Shown piece by piece: positions 1 through 8,622 of a stretch of DNA of 64,000 nt (its first letter is position 1; each line of letters starts with the position of its first letter). Where the stretch lies: positions 62,001 to 126,000 of the forward strand of contig JALHSP010000116.1 in the NCBI GenBank assembly GCA_022865305.1. The letters are read 5' to 3'. The notes under the pieces were generated by a model that saw only the letters and a program-made list of their open reading frames with translations, was not told the DNA's origin and did not search any database. The position numbers and the translations under genes are program-made. Source of the stretch: Bacteroidales bacterium (GTDB lineage: Bacteria > Bacteroidota > Bacteroidia > Bacteroidales > VadinHA17).

Positions 1-60
1 CGTAAATTAGTGCTGATAAAAGGAAGTCTTATAAATTTCTCTCAAACACCATCAGAAATA

Positions 61-99
61 GTTTGCGATTTACTACATTTTTTGTAGTTTTGTGCAAAC
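61..99 (+). promoter_or_regulatory. Promoter inside a symmetric double palindrome upstream of the AbiE-type pair
   Basis: Two nested inverted repeats share one centre at base 80. The outer arms are GTTTGC (61-66) and GCAAAC (94-99); the inner arms are ACTACA (72-77) and TGTAGT (83-88). All spacers are 5 nt. Within the dyad, TTTG (62-65) and TAGTTTTG (85-92) match the Bacteroidota -33 and -7 boxes with 19 nt between them. AbiEi antitoxins are known to repress their own operon by binding inverted repeats, so this is probably the operator of the downstream gene. Confidence 0.6.
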
Positions 100-117
100 T
101 AATTTTCGAAACTAAAA

Positions 118-906
118 ATGAACCATCCAAGCATATCTGACTATATCTTTCAAATACAATCACAAGGTCGGTACTCACTGACTTTAGGAGAACTCAAACG
201 AAACATTGGCTCCTCCGATAAAGCACTTTTACAAAACCTGCACAGACTAAAATCTAAGAACCAGATAGCTCAAATCCGCAAGGAGTTTTACATTATTATA
301 CCTCCACAGTATTCTCATCAGGGTACTTTACCTTGCATACTGTTTCTGGATGACATGATGAAGTTTTTAAACCGAGAATATTACCTGGGACTATACTCAG
401 CTGCGGCACTTCATGGCGCAGGGCATCAACAACCAATGGAATCGCAGGTAATGATCCAAAAACCCACACTGCGAGACATTAATAATAAAAAACAGATCAT
501 AACTTTTTTTACTAAGAATCATTGGGAATCCGAATGGATAGATCAGAAAAAGACTGAATCCGGATATGTTAATGTCTCTTCTCCCGAATTAACGGCAGTT
601 GACCTCATTCATCATCACATAAAGATTGGTGGCCTGAATAGGATCATCCCAATTCTTGAGGATTTAACCGAAAGTATAAAAGTTACAAAATTGTCAAGTA
701 TTGGCAACAAAAGCGCTCTGCCAACCATTCAGCGACTAGGTTATATATTGGAGCAGTTGGGTGAAGAAAAATTATCAGAAGCATTAGCAAAAACGATAAA
801 TAAGAAAAAAACCAACACAGCTCCTTTGTCACTTTCTCATAAAAACAAAGAAGGAAGATTGAATGAAAAGTGGAACTTGAAAATGAATGCTAAATTAGAT
901 ATCTAA
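118..906 (+). CDS. AbiEi-type antitoxin / autorepressor (type IV toxin-antitoxin)
   Basis: This 262-residue protein has an N-terminal winged-helix region (about residues 15-62) followed by the C-terminal domain typical of AbiEi proteins, including a GLYSAAALHG segment near residue 91. In the AbiE family this protein represses the operon and counteracts the nucleotidyltransferase toxin without needing to bind it. The next gene starts at the last base of its stop codon (TAATG), which is the usual tight coupling for this pair. A symmetric palindrome carrying a promoter lies 19 bases upstream of the start. The tail after residue 220 is lysine-rich and probably flexible. The family call rests on sequence character and on the neighbouring toxin. 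Confidence 0.85.
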   Translation: MNHPSISDYIFQIQSQGRYSLTLGELKRNIGSSDKALLQNLHRLKSKNQIAQIRKEFYIIIPPQYSHQGTLPCILFLDDMMKFLNREYYLGLYSAAALHGAGHQQPMESQVMIQKPTLRDINNKKQIITFFTKNHWESEWIDQKKTESGYVNVSSPELTAVDLIHHHIKIGGLNRIIPILEDLTESIKVTKLSSIGNKSALPTIQRLGYILEQLGEEKLSEALAKTINKKKTNTAPLSLSHKNKEGRLNEKWNLKMNAKLDI

Positions 907-1697
907 TGATACCAAGGAGATACATAACAGAATGGAAAGGACATGCACCATGGCCCAATGACGGGCAGGTGGAACAAGACCTTGTAACCGAAAGAGCCAT
1001 GGTTCAACTGTTTTCTGATCCATTTTTGAAAGAACAGCTTGCATTCAGAGGGGGAACGGCGCTGCACAAAATTTTTCTAAAGCCACAAGTCCGGTATTCT
1101 GAAGATATCGATCTGGTACAAATCAAGGAAGGCCCGATTAAACCCATTTTTCAGTCTATCAGAAAACAACTTGATTTCCTGGGTACAAAAAGGAACATCA
1201 AGCAAAATGAAAACATGAATACGGTTACTTATCGGTTCATATCCGAAATACCACCGGTAATTAACCTGCGCTTAAAAATTGAAATCAACTGTCGGGAGCA
1301 TTTCACAGTCTTGGGATACCGTGAAATTAAACACAGTATTGAAAACGGTTGGTTTTCGGGAAGCTGTGTGATGAACTCTTTTGCCCTGGAAGAATTACTT
1401 GGTACTAAGTTGAGAGCATTATACCAAAGAGTAAAAGGACGGGACCTTTTTGACCTCTATTATGCCTTAACCAATTTAGAAGTAGATACTGATAAGGTGG
1501 TAGAGGCCTATAAACGGTACATTGCATTTTCAGTTGAGCAACTGCCCTCCAAAAAGGAATTCATCCAAAATGTAGAGCAAAAAATGGGTGATCCTGATTT
1601 CGTTGGGGATATCTACGCACTATTGCGACCTGGTGTTGAGTATAACCAACAGTTTGCCTACAAATTAATTAGAACTGAAATTATTGAAAAAATATAA
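906..1697 (+). CDS. AbiEii/AbiGii-type nucleotidyltransferase toxin
   Basis: The 263-residue protein has the polymerase-beta-like nucleotidyltransferase signature of AbiEii toxins: FRGGTAL at about residues 47-53, SEDIDL at 65-70 with the paired metal-binding aspartates D67 and D69, and the later KGRDLFDLYY motif near residues 177-186. Family members act in the cytoplasm as toxins; characterised relatives such as MenT enzymes add nucleotides to tRNA acceptor ends. All expected motifs are present, so the toxin looks intact. It overlaps the antitoxin stop by one base and is the last gene of the pair. Phage abortive infection is the likely role but is inferred from the family. Confidence 0.88.
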   Translation: MIPRRYITEWKGHAPWPNDGQVEQDLVTERAMVQLFSDPFLKEQLAFRGGTALHKIFLKPQVRYSEDIDLVQIKEGPIKPIFQSIRKQLDFLGTKRNIKQNENMNTVTYRFISEIPPVINLRLKIEINCREHFTVLGYREIKHSIENGWFSGSCVMNSFALEELLGTKLRALYQRVKGRDLFDLYYALTNLEVDTDKVVEAYKRYIAFSVEQLPSKKEFIQNVEQKMGDPDFVGDIYALLRPGVEYNQQFAYKLIRTEIIEKI

Positions 1698-1831
1698 AAC
1701 ATCATGGACGGGAAAGACTGACGCTTTTAAAGTTTTGCAGCAATCCACCACGGCAACGCTGAAACCCGCTCCCATGGGGCATCATACATGAAAAGATACA
1801 GTAATCTGAAACTATTATAGGAGGTAAAATT

Positions 1832-2542
1832 ATGATAAAACAAAATAAACAAAACAACGAAAGACCAGATAATATGAAAAAGGTATTAAAGCGATTTATA
1901 CAGGTTGTATTACAGGTAGCTCTATTTGCTGTTTTGATATTTGTTTCCGCAGGACAAATTGTATGGTATTGGGCATGGATTTATCTTTGCACATATGTCT
2001 TAATCATAATCATTAACGCTTTTATTTTACCGGCAGATTTGATTGAGGAGCGCGGTAAGACCAAAGAAAATGTGAAAAAGTGGGATAGAGTAATTATGAC
2101 GCTTAATATTTTTCCGGCTTTAGGTATGTTGGTAGTTGCCGGTTTAGATTACCGTTTAAGTTGGTCACCTGCAATAGCTAACTGGATTCATGTAAGTGCA
2201 TTAATACTTATGATATTAGGGCACGCTTTTTTTTCATGGTCAATGATATCAAATCGTTTTTTCTCAACTGCTGTACGTCTTCAATATGACCGAAGCCATC
2301 AGGTTGCAACAAGCGGACCTTATAAGTATGTCCGACATCCGGGGTATGTTGGGTTTATCGTTATAAATCTGGCAACTCCCTTGATACTTGGTTCACTTTG
2401 GGCTTTGATTCCCGGGGCAATTATTACTATTCTTTTCATAATTCGTACAGCATTGGAAGATAGTACACTCCGGAATGAATTAGAAGGATATAAAGAATAT
2501 GCACAGAAAGTCCCTTACCTTTTGATACCAGGAGTCTTGTAA
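1832..2542 (+). CDS. Isoprenylcysteine carboxyl methyltransferase-like (ICMT/PEMT) membrane protein
   Basis: The 236-residue protein has four or five hydrophobic helices (about residues 20-42, 47-67, 88-106, 117-138, 175-200). Between the last two lies the family signature: a GPYKYVRHPGYVGF segment near residues 160-175, with a downstream acidic patch ending in EGYKEYAQKVPYLLIPG. Such proteins are S-adenosylmethionine-dependent methyltransferases of the inner membrane; bacterial substrates are mostly unknown. The start at 1832 is favoured by AGGAGG at 1819-1824, seven bases upstream. So strong a Shine-Dalgarno is unusual in Bacteroidota and hints at acquisition from elsewhere. An in-frame ATG at 1874 is the alternative start. 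It stands alone between the AbiE pair and the restriction gene. Confidence 0.8.
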   Translation: MIKQNKQNNERPDNMKKVLKRFIQVVLQVALFAVLIFVSAGQIVWYWAWIYLCTYVLIIIINAFILPADLIEERGKTKENVKKWDRVIMTLNIFPALGMLVVAGLDYRLSWSPAIANWIHVSALILMILGHAFFSWSMISNRFFSTAVRLQYDRSHQVATSGPYKYVRHPGYVGFIVINLATPLILGSLWALIPGAIITILFIIRTALEDSTLRNELEGYKEYAQKVPYLLIPGVL

Positions 2543-2959
2543 GTTGAACTTAAGCACGAACGCTCCACAACGGCATCCTTTTAATAAGTTTCCCTATTTA
2601 ACACTTTTCATTATACATATAACAAACTTTATTTTTCAGCCGACTTGAACAGCTTCGAAATGCCGTACGAACGGCAAGCTGCGGAACATCATGAGAAATA
2701 GTGCGCAAAAACATTATCATGATCAAACCCCCAGACGGCGCGAAGCGCAAGACAGGAGGCGAAGCCGACATTAAGACAAGCGACCGAAGGGAGCCAGACA
2801 GGCCGAAGGCCAAGACGTCAAGACAAGCGAACGAAGTGAGCAAGACTGCCCGTAGGGCGTCAGACAGCGCAAAGCGCATGACATCTGCTATTTTAACCAA
2901 CCTACACTACCGTTTGTCAGCGATTTTGTAACTTTAACTCTTTAACCAGCGACTGATAA
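2543..2959. other. Intergenic stretch holding a mini-hairpin array, no convincing gene
   Basis: These 417 bases contain no credible protein gene. Short open frames exist on both strands, but their arginine- and serine-rich translations follow from the repeat array at 2738-2877. A further small hairpin, GCCGT-acga-ACGGC, lies at about 2662-2675. The composition is visibly more GC-rich than the flanking genes. Confidence 0.6.
2738..2877. repeat. Tandem array of seven mini-hairpins with different stems and a shared loop
   Basis: Seven short inverted repeats occur in 140 bases. Each has a 3-nt loop (GAA in five, GTA and AAA in the others) and a different stem. Examples are GCGC-gaa-GCGC (2738-2748), GGC-gaa-GCC (2758-2766), GGCC-gaa-GGCC (2801-2811), GCCC-gta-GGGC (2848-2858) and GCGC-aaa-GCGC (2867-2877). 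Two have longer arms with tandem G-A mismatches: GCGACC-gaa-GGGAGC (2780-2794) and GCGAAC-gaa-GTGAGC (2827-2841). Spacers are variants of AAGACA or CAGACA. The stems change while pairing is kept, which suggests selection for structure. Confidence 0.75.
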
Positions 2960-5900
2960 ATGGAAGTCAATCTGTTAAATCTTAAAAATTCCATTAATAA
3001 AGCTTTTCTGAAGGTCAGGCCAAACCGCACCCGAATAGAACTTTTCAAAAAAAATATTTCCAGCCTTTTTGACCAGATCAAAGAACCAGAATCTGAAGAA
3101 TTTCATAAAAATATTATATCGGAATTTTTAAAAAATACTTACTATTCGCCTGATCATTACATAAATACCAAAGACAGAGCCGACCTTGTCATCCATACCG
3201 GGAAAGACACAAATACTCCGGTCGGTGTATTATTCGAAACAAAAAAGCCCGACAACAGATCGGAAATGCCAACAACAGATAACCTTAATTCAAAAGCATT
3301 TCACGAGCTTATTTTGTATTACCTGAGAGAGAGGATTACCTTCAAAAACATTGAGATAAAATACCTTGTGGCAACCAATATTCTTGATTGGTTCATATTC
3401 AATGCCAGTGATTTTGAAAAACTCTTCGCCTCCGACAAAAATCTAATAAAACAATTCACAGACTTTGAGGAAGGCAGGCTTTCCGGGACAAATACAGATT
3501 TCTTTTACAAGAATATTGCTGAACCATTTGTTGAAAAGATTGAATCTCAGATATCCGTAACATACTTTGATATAAGAGATTTCGAGACAATTATCAAAAA
3601 TACCGACAGGCAGGACGATAACAAGCTGATTGCCCTGTATAAAATATTTTCTCCGGAGCATCTGTTGAAACTACCATTTGCAAATGACAGCAACAACCTC
3701 GATAAAACCTTTTACAATGAGCTGCTTCATATTATCGGACTTGAAGAGACAAAAGAGGGAAGCAAAAAGATAATAGGAAGGAAAAAGTCCGAAAAGAGAA
3801 ATCAGGCTTCACTCATTGAAAATGCGATAACAATTCTGAAATCTGAAGATTGTCTCAACCAGCTTCCCAAACGGTCCGATTTCGGTAAAGACTCTGAAGA
3901 ACAACTCTTTAATGTTGCTCTTGAACTGGTAATTACATGGATTAACCGTATCCTGTTTCTCAAATTGCTTGAAGGACAGCTTATCAGGTATAACAACGGC
4001 GACAGGGCATTCCGGTTTCTCAATACCGGAAGGGTACATGATTATGATGAATTGAACAAGCTGTTCTTCCAGGTTCTTGCCGTAAAAGAAGGCGACCGTA
4101 ATGAAAAAATAAACGAAAAATTCGGAAACATTCCCTTCTTAAACAGCTCCCTTTTTGAGACCAATGACCTTGAACACAAGACTATCAGGATAAGCAATCT
4201 TGATGAACATTTCAAGCTACCGGTCTTAAGCAATACCGTGCTGAAAGACAAAACCGGTAAGAAACTGACCGGGGAGATTGACACGCTTCAGTACCTGTTT
4301 GAATTCCTCGATTCTTATGATTTTTCCGGCGAGGGGTCGGAAGATATCCAGGAAGAAAACAAGACACTCATAAATGCCTCGGTATTAGGACTGATATTTG
4401 AAAAAATAAACGGTTATAAAGACGGTTCATTCTTTACACCCGGTTTCATTACAATGTATATGTGCCATGAGACTATCAGGAGAGCTGTTGTACAGAAGTT
4501 TAATGAGACCAAACGATGGAAGTGTGAAACGATAAGCGATATCTATAACAAAATAGAAGATATTAAAGAAGCCAATGAGATAATAAACAGCTTAAGGATT
4601 TGTGATCCTGCAGTCGGATCGGGACATTTCCTGGTATCTGCCCTCAATGAGATAATTGCAATTAAGTCGGAGCTAAAGGTTCTGGCCGACAGGGAATGGA
4701 AAAAACTTAAAGAGTACACAATTGAAGTCATAAATGATGAGCTTATAATAACAGATGAGCAATCCAACCTTTTTGAGTACAATCCGAAAAGCAGAGAGAG
4801 TCAGAGAGTTCAGGAGACATTATTTCTGGAAAAGCAGCTCATCATTGAGAACTGTCTCTTCGGAGTTGATATAAACCCGAACTCCGTTAAGATCTGTCGG
4901 CTCAGGCTCTGGATCGAGCTCCTTAAGAACGCATATTACAAACCTGAAAAGCCTGACGCCGGACGCCTGACGCCGGGCACCGTTCTTGAAACCCTCCCTA
5001 ACATCGACATAAATATAAAATGTGGCAATTCGTTGATTAGCAGATATTCATTAGATGCGGACATAAAGACAGCCTTAAGATCAAGTAAATGGAATGTGGA
5101 TAACTACCGCGAAGCTGTTATGACCTACCGGAATGCTCAGTCGAAAGATGAAAAACTAAGCATGGAATTGCTTATAAGCAAGATCAAACATGATTTTGAA
5201 ACAGAGGTATCAAAAAGCGATAAGCGGTTCTTAAAACTCAATAAGCTCAACGGGGACTTATTAAATCTCACCAACCAGCCGAGTCTTTTCGAGATGACCA
5301 AAACACAAAAGGATGAGTGGAACAAAAAGGTAAAAAAGCTTACTGAGGAGACTAAAAAGTTCGAAACAGAGCTGGCAGAAATTAAGTGCAATAAAATTTA
5401 CGAAAATGCTTTTGAATGGCGTTTTGAATTTCCGGAGGTGTTGAATAATGACGGGGATTTTGTGGGGTTTGATGTGGTGATTGGGAATCCTCCGTATATA
5501 TATAGAAGTGCGGAAATAGAACCATTTAAAGAGTATTTTAATACAAATTATTATAATAATTCAGGAAATTTTGACCTTTATAAATATTTTATTGAAAGGT
5601 CATTAAAGATAAGCTCACCTAATGGTTTTAGCAGTTTGATAACGAATTCATCTTTTCTTATTCAAAGTTCATTTATTAAAACAAGGAAATTTATACTTGA
5701 AAACTCTTCAATTATCATTTTATCATCATTAGGCCCAAATATATTTGAAGAAGCAACAGTTGACACAGCTTTATTTGTATTAAGTAAAAGAATAAACCTT
5801 GATAATAAAATTATAATCCTTTCCGCACCTCATACTAAACAAATTGAATCTGTCCCAAAATACATGATAAGCCAGAATCGATTTATTGAAAACAACGATT

Positions 5901-6601
5901 TAGTATTTGATCATCTTTTGAATGATGATGGATATAAGATAGTTAACAAGCTATTTGCTCAATTCCCAAAAATGGAGAGTGGTTTTGAATTTGGGGTGGG
6001 TATTAACACAGGCTATATCAAATCAGAATTAGTAAGTGTTAATAAAATTGATGACCGTTATCATCCAATGGTTCCAGGGACAGGTATTGCGAGATATGGT
6101 TTAGTAAAATCTGAATTGTACATAATGTATGATAAACAGTTTGTACTTTCCAAGGGAGAACTCGGAAGAACATTACCAGATGAGAAATTCTTTACAGAGC
6201 AAAAAATTCTTGTTGTTAGGACAAGAAATATTTCACTTAAACAAAGAATAATTGCAGCTATTGATACTGAAAAAAAATATAATCTTAATAGACTTTCCAA
6301 TATTATTGCAAAAAAAGGATATAATATCTTGGGACTTTTAGGAATATTAAACTCAGAACTTTTCAATTGGTTATTCTCTACAAGATACATTGATTACGAA
6401 ATCAAACCAATATACTTAAGAAATTCTCCATTAGCTGATACAAATAATCCTAAATTAATCGAGAAGGTAAGTAGAATATTAATGATTAAAAAATCCGATC
6501 CCGCCGCCGACACCAGCGCTTTGGAAGCAGAGATTGACCGGCTGGTGCATGAGTTGTATGGGTTGACTGAGGAGGAGATAAGGATTGTGGAGGGGGATTG
6601 A
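2960..6601 (+). CDS. Type IIG restriction-modification enzyme (fused nuclease and adenine methyltransferase)
   Basis: The 1213-residue protein combines cutting and methylation in one chain. Near the N-terminus D75 and the E93-T-K95 triad form a PD-(D/E)XK nuclease site. The methyltransferase core has the S-adenosylmethionine motif DPAVGSGHF (from residue 549) and the catalytic NPPY (843-846) of N6-adenine methylases. The C-terminal part looks like a TaqI/Eco57I-type target-recognition domain and ends in a short helical tail (ALEAEIDRLVHELYGLTEEE). No separate methylase or specificity gene is nearby, consistent with a stand-alone enzyme. The recognition domain (about 5500-6480) is more AT-rich than the rest. 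A short direct repeat adds about 12 residues near residue 665. Specificity cannot be read from the sequence. Confidence 0.85.
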   Translation: MEVNLLNLKNSINKAFLKVRPNRTRIELFKKNISSLFDQIKEPESEEFHKNIISEFLKNTYYSPDHYINTKDRADLVIHTGKDTNTPVGVLFETKKPDNRSEMPTTDNLNSKAFHELILYYLRERITFKNIEIKYLVATNILDWFIFNASDFEKLFASDKNLIKQFTDFEEGRLSGTNTDFFYKNIAEPFVEKIESQISVTYFDIRDFETIIKNTDRQDDNKLIALYKIFSPEHLLKLPFANDSNNLDKTFYNELLHIIGLEETKEGSKKIIGRKKSEKRNQASLIENAITILKSEDCLNQLPKRSDFGKDSEEQLFNVALELVITWINRILFLKLLEGQLIRYNNGDRAFRFLNTGRVHDYDELNKLFFQVLAVKEGDRNEKINEKFGNIPFLNSSLFETNDLEHKTIRISNLDEHFKLPVLSNTVLKDKTGKKLTGEIDTLQYLFEFLDSYDFSGEGSEDIQEENKTLINASVLGLIFEKINGYKDGSFFTPGFITMYMCHETIRRAVVQKFNETKRWKCETISDIYNKIEDIKEANEIINSLRICDPAVGSGHFLVSALNEIIAIKSELKVLADREWKKLKEYTIEVINDELIITDEQSNLFEYNPKSRESQRVQETLFLEKQLIIENCLFGVDINPNSVKICRLRLWIELLKNAYYKPEKPDAGRLTPGTVLETLPNIDINIKCGNSLISRYSLDADIKTALRSSKWNVDNYREAVMTYRNAQSKDEKLSMELLISKIKHDFETEVSKSDKRFLKLNKLNGDLLNLTNQPSLFEMTKTQKDEWNKKVKKLTEETKKFETELAEIKCNKIYENAFEWRFEFPEVLNNDGDFVGFDVVIGNPPYIYRSAEIEPFKEYFNTNYYNNSGNFDLYKYFIERSLKISSPNGFSSLITNSSFLIQSSFIKTRKFILENSSIIILSSLGPNIFEEATVDTALFVLSKRINLDNKIIILSAPHTKQIESVPKYMISQNRFIENNDLVFDHLLNDDGYKIVNKLFAQFPKMESGFEFGVGINTGYIKSELVSVNKIDDRYHPMVPGTGIARYGLVKSELYIMYDKQFVLSKGELGRTLPDEKFFTEQKILVVRTRNISLKQRIIAAIDTEKKYNLNRLSNIIAKKGYNILGLLGILNSELFNWLFSTRYIDYEIKPIYLRNSPLADTNNPKLIEKVSRILMIKKSDPAADTSALEAEIDRLVHELYGLTEEEIRIVEGD
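4951..4976 (+). repeat. Direct repeat of 12 bases inserted in frame in the restriction-modification gene
   Basis: GCCTGACGCCGG occurs at 4951-4962 and again at 4965-4976, two bases apart. Its GC content is far above the surrounding gene. It encodes roughly KPDAGRLTPG between the stretches NAYYKPE and ETLPNIDI, which from my memory of the family are usually close together. It looks like a small repeat insertion that kept the frame. Confidence 0.55.
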
Positions 6602-6839
6602 ATGTTCTATTTATGATGTATTATAGGCGATGTGGTTTAAGGAGAGAGTGAGTTAAACCACAAGTCAGGATTAAAGCATAATGTGGTAATACACTTATTT
6701 TTCAATGCAGATACAAGATTTTTTTGACTGAACACTACTATTTTTATAACCTAATTTAATTGTGTGCCTTTTGACAAGTTTTAACTTGCCTTTACATTAA
6801 AATATTAAATTTGAGTTTTATTCCCACATTTGATATTTA

Positions 6840-7718
6840 ATGAGAATAACGTTCCCAAAAAAAGTGAAAAGCAATTTTGAAGGATATAATAATTTTATCG
6901 AATTGTTCTGTCAACTGCAAGATAGCTCTGATAATGATTTTATAATTAGTCTTGAAAATACCGAGGTATTCGAAGCCAACCTTTCTGCAATCTTAGGTGC
7001 GATTATAGATTCTGCTTTAGAACAACAGAAAAAAGTTGAATTAGTTGAGATACGCAGAGCTATAAAAGATGTATTTGAACTGAATAATTTTATCATTAAG
7101 TCAATACCCAATTTAAATACTGACCATAAAGGAACAGTAATTTCATTTATGAAGTTTACCCGATACAAAGACATAGAGTTTATGGAATATGTGAAAAATG
7201 AAATGCTGTCCAAGCCTGATTTCCCAAAACATAGTAAAATGCTCGGGAAAAAAATAAATGAAAGTATTTTTGAGCTTTTCGAGAATGCTAGTACACACGG
7301 TCATTGCAAAAATATCTATACTTGTGGTCAAATAATTCAGGATGACGAAATTACACGACTGGATTTTACTATTGTTGATATGGGGAAAACGATAAAAAAC
7401 AATGTGAATGAATATTTAAATCAGAATTTTTCCGGTTCAGAAGCTATTGAATGGGCATTAGAATCTGGTCATACAACAAAAACTGGTAATGTCTCAGGAG
7501 GTCTGGGACTTGATATTATTTTTGAATTCATAAAATTGAACAAAGGTAAAATTCAGATTGTTTCTTCTGAGGGATTCTGGGAATATTACAATAACAAGAT
7601 AGAGAAGAAATTATTTAATAATCCTTTCAACGGCACAATAGCAAATATTGAATTTAATCTCAATGACAAAAACTCTTATCTGTTAAAAGAAGAAATACCT
7701 TTGGAAGATATTTTTTAA
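6840..7718 (+). CDS. GHKL-fold ATPase with N-terminal STAS-like region
   Basis: The C-terminal half of this 292-residue protein is a Bergerat-fold (GHKL) ATP-binding domain. The N box is ESIFELFENASTHG (141-154, with E145 and N149), the G1 box is VDMGKT (179-184), and the G2 box is GGLGLDIIFEF (220-230). Residues 1-110 look like a STAS-type alpha/beta region, with FIISLENTEVFEANLSA at 34-50. It has no histidine-phosphotransfer domain, no membrane segment and no MutL- or gyrase-type extension, so it resembles SpoIIAB/RsbW-like switch kinases rather than a sensor kinase. It heads a tight three-gene unit with a STAS-like protein 9 bases downstream and then a PIN nuclease. The biochemical role is unknown. 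Confidence 0.75.
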   Translation: MRITFPKKVKSNFEGYNNFIELFCQLQDSSDNDFIISLENTEVFEANLSAILGAIIDSALEQQKKVELVEIRRAIKDVFELNNFIIKSIPNLNTDHKGTVISFMKFTRYKDIEFMEYVKNEMLSKPDFPKHSKMLGKKINESIFELFENASTHGHCKNIYTCGQIIQDDEITRLDFTIVDMGKTIKNNVNEYLNQNFSGSEAIEWALESGHTTKTGNVSGGLGLDIIFEFIKLNKGKIQIVSSEGFWEYYNNKIEKKLFNNPFNGTIANIEFNLNDKNSYLLKEEIPLEDIF

Positions 7719-7727
7719 TATATTTAC

Positions 7728-8087
7728 ATGATGGATTTAAAAATTAAACAATTGAAAATTAGAGATATAATTAATCGGGAAACGGCTGTTTCATCTGATG
7801 ATGGTGAAATTGTATACAATCTTATCGTTAATTGCATTAAAAACAATTGTATAGCAGAACTTGATTTTTCTGAGATTACGATCCTGACTACTGCATTTTT
7901 AAATTCCGCTATTGGGCAATTATATAACACTTATTCAAGTGATCAGCTCAATAATGCCCTAAAACTCAAAAATGTTGCTGATGAAGATAGGATTTTGTTT
8001 AAAAAGGTAATTGAACGAGCAAAGGAATATTTTGCCAATAAGAAAGGATTTGAAGATTCTGCGAACAAAGCTATCTATGGCAGTTAA
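7728..8087 (+). CDS. STAS-like (DUF4325-type) small protein
   Basis: The 119-residue protein resembles the STAS-like DUF4325 family. It has a short N-terminal strand, a helix (GEIVYNLIVNCIKNN), then the strand and loop AELDFSEITILTTAFLNSAIGQLY (about 44-67) that corresponds to the phosphoacceptor loop of anti-sigma-factor antagonists. In such partner switches a GHKL kinase phosphorylates a Ser or Thr in this loop; here T55, T56 and S60 are candidates. The gene lies 9 bases after the ATPase and overlaps the PIN gene by 11 bases, implying translational coupling. Its second codon is also ATG, so the start could be 7731. The domain call is from pattern and context. Confidence 0.7.
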   Translation: MMDLKIKQLKIRDIINRETAVSSDDGEIVYNLIVNCIKNNCIAELDFSEITILTTAFLNSAIGQLYNTYSSDQLNNALKLKNVADEDRILFKKVIERAKEYFANKKGFEDSANKAIYGS

Positions 8088-8622
8088 AGTTATTGATATA
8101 ACAAATTATTCCCCAAAGTCATTAGATGTTTTCTTTTTTGATAATAGTGTCTGGATGTACTTATTCTGTCCATTGGGAAGTTATAATAAAAATAAACAAA
8201 AGTATTATTCCGCATTTCTGCAAAGCATTAAAACCTCAAGGAGTACCATTTTTATCAGTAGCTTGGTATTGTCTGAATTTGCAAATAGATATTTGAGAAT
8301 GGACTTTGAAAGATGGAAAGATGAGACCAATAATTTCACTGCTGATTTTAAAAATGACTTTGTTGGCACACAAAGGTATAATGATACGATAATAGAAATC
8401 AAACGTAACATCAATCAAATAATGCAGTTCTGCGAGAAGTCATCAGATAATTTCAATGCTATTGAATTAAATTCCGTATTCCAACATCTTTCTGAAATTG
8501 ATTTTAATGATAGCTACTATATAGAATTAGCCAAGTTGGGTAACTGGAAGATTGTGACTGATGATAACGATTTTATCAAGTGCACTGGACATAATTTGGA
8601 AATAATAACCTTAAGTAACTAG
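8077..8622 (+). CDS. PIN-domain nuclease, third gene of the GHKL-STAS cassette
   Basis: From the ATG at 8077 the protein has 181 residues. This start is preferred over one 66 bases upstream because the leader would only duplicate coding space of the STAS-like gene, and because PIN strand 1 then lies near the N-terminus. Acidic residues in PIN order are D22 (FFFDNSVW), E67 (SSLVLSEF), D145 (DFNDSYY) and D162-D165 (TDDNDF), matching the metal-binding quartet of VapC-type RNases. The middle (about 75-135) is a longer helical insert than in small VapC toxins. No VapB-like antitoxin adjoins it; its partners are the ATPase and STAS-like proteins. It is probably an RNase effector whose release is controlled by the switch pair, which is inference. 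Confidence 0.75.
   Translation: MAVKVIDITNYSPKSLDVFFFDNSVWMYLFCPLGSYNKNKQKYYSAFLQSIKTSRSTIFISSLVLSEFANRYLRMDFERWKDETNNFTADFKNDFVGTQRYNDTIIEIKRNINQIMQFCEKSSDNFNAIELNSVFQHLSEIDFNDSYYIELAKLGNWKIVTDDNDFIKCTGHNLEIITLSN

Noticed and set aside
1755-1769. 15-base segment shared with 9261-9275 as firm evidence of a repeat family
   Set aside because: A few 15-base matches are expected by chance in a window of this size; kept only as a supporting note.
2738-2877. CRISPR array
   Set aside because: Units are short, the stems differ between units, there are no constant 25-40 base repeats or unique spacers, and no cas gene is present.
2598-2931. Open frames of 76 and 100 residues on opposite strands
   Set aside because: Both simply translate the mini-hairpin array; the proteins are low-complexity and have no family character.
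2960-6601. BREX PglX-type methyltransferase
   Set aside because: The N-terminal PD-(D/E)XK nuclease site and the lack of any other BREX gene nearby fit a type IIG enzyme better.
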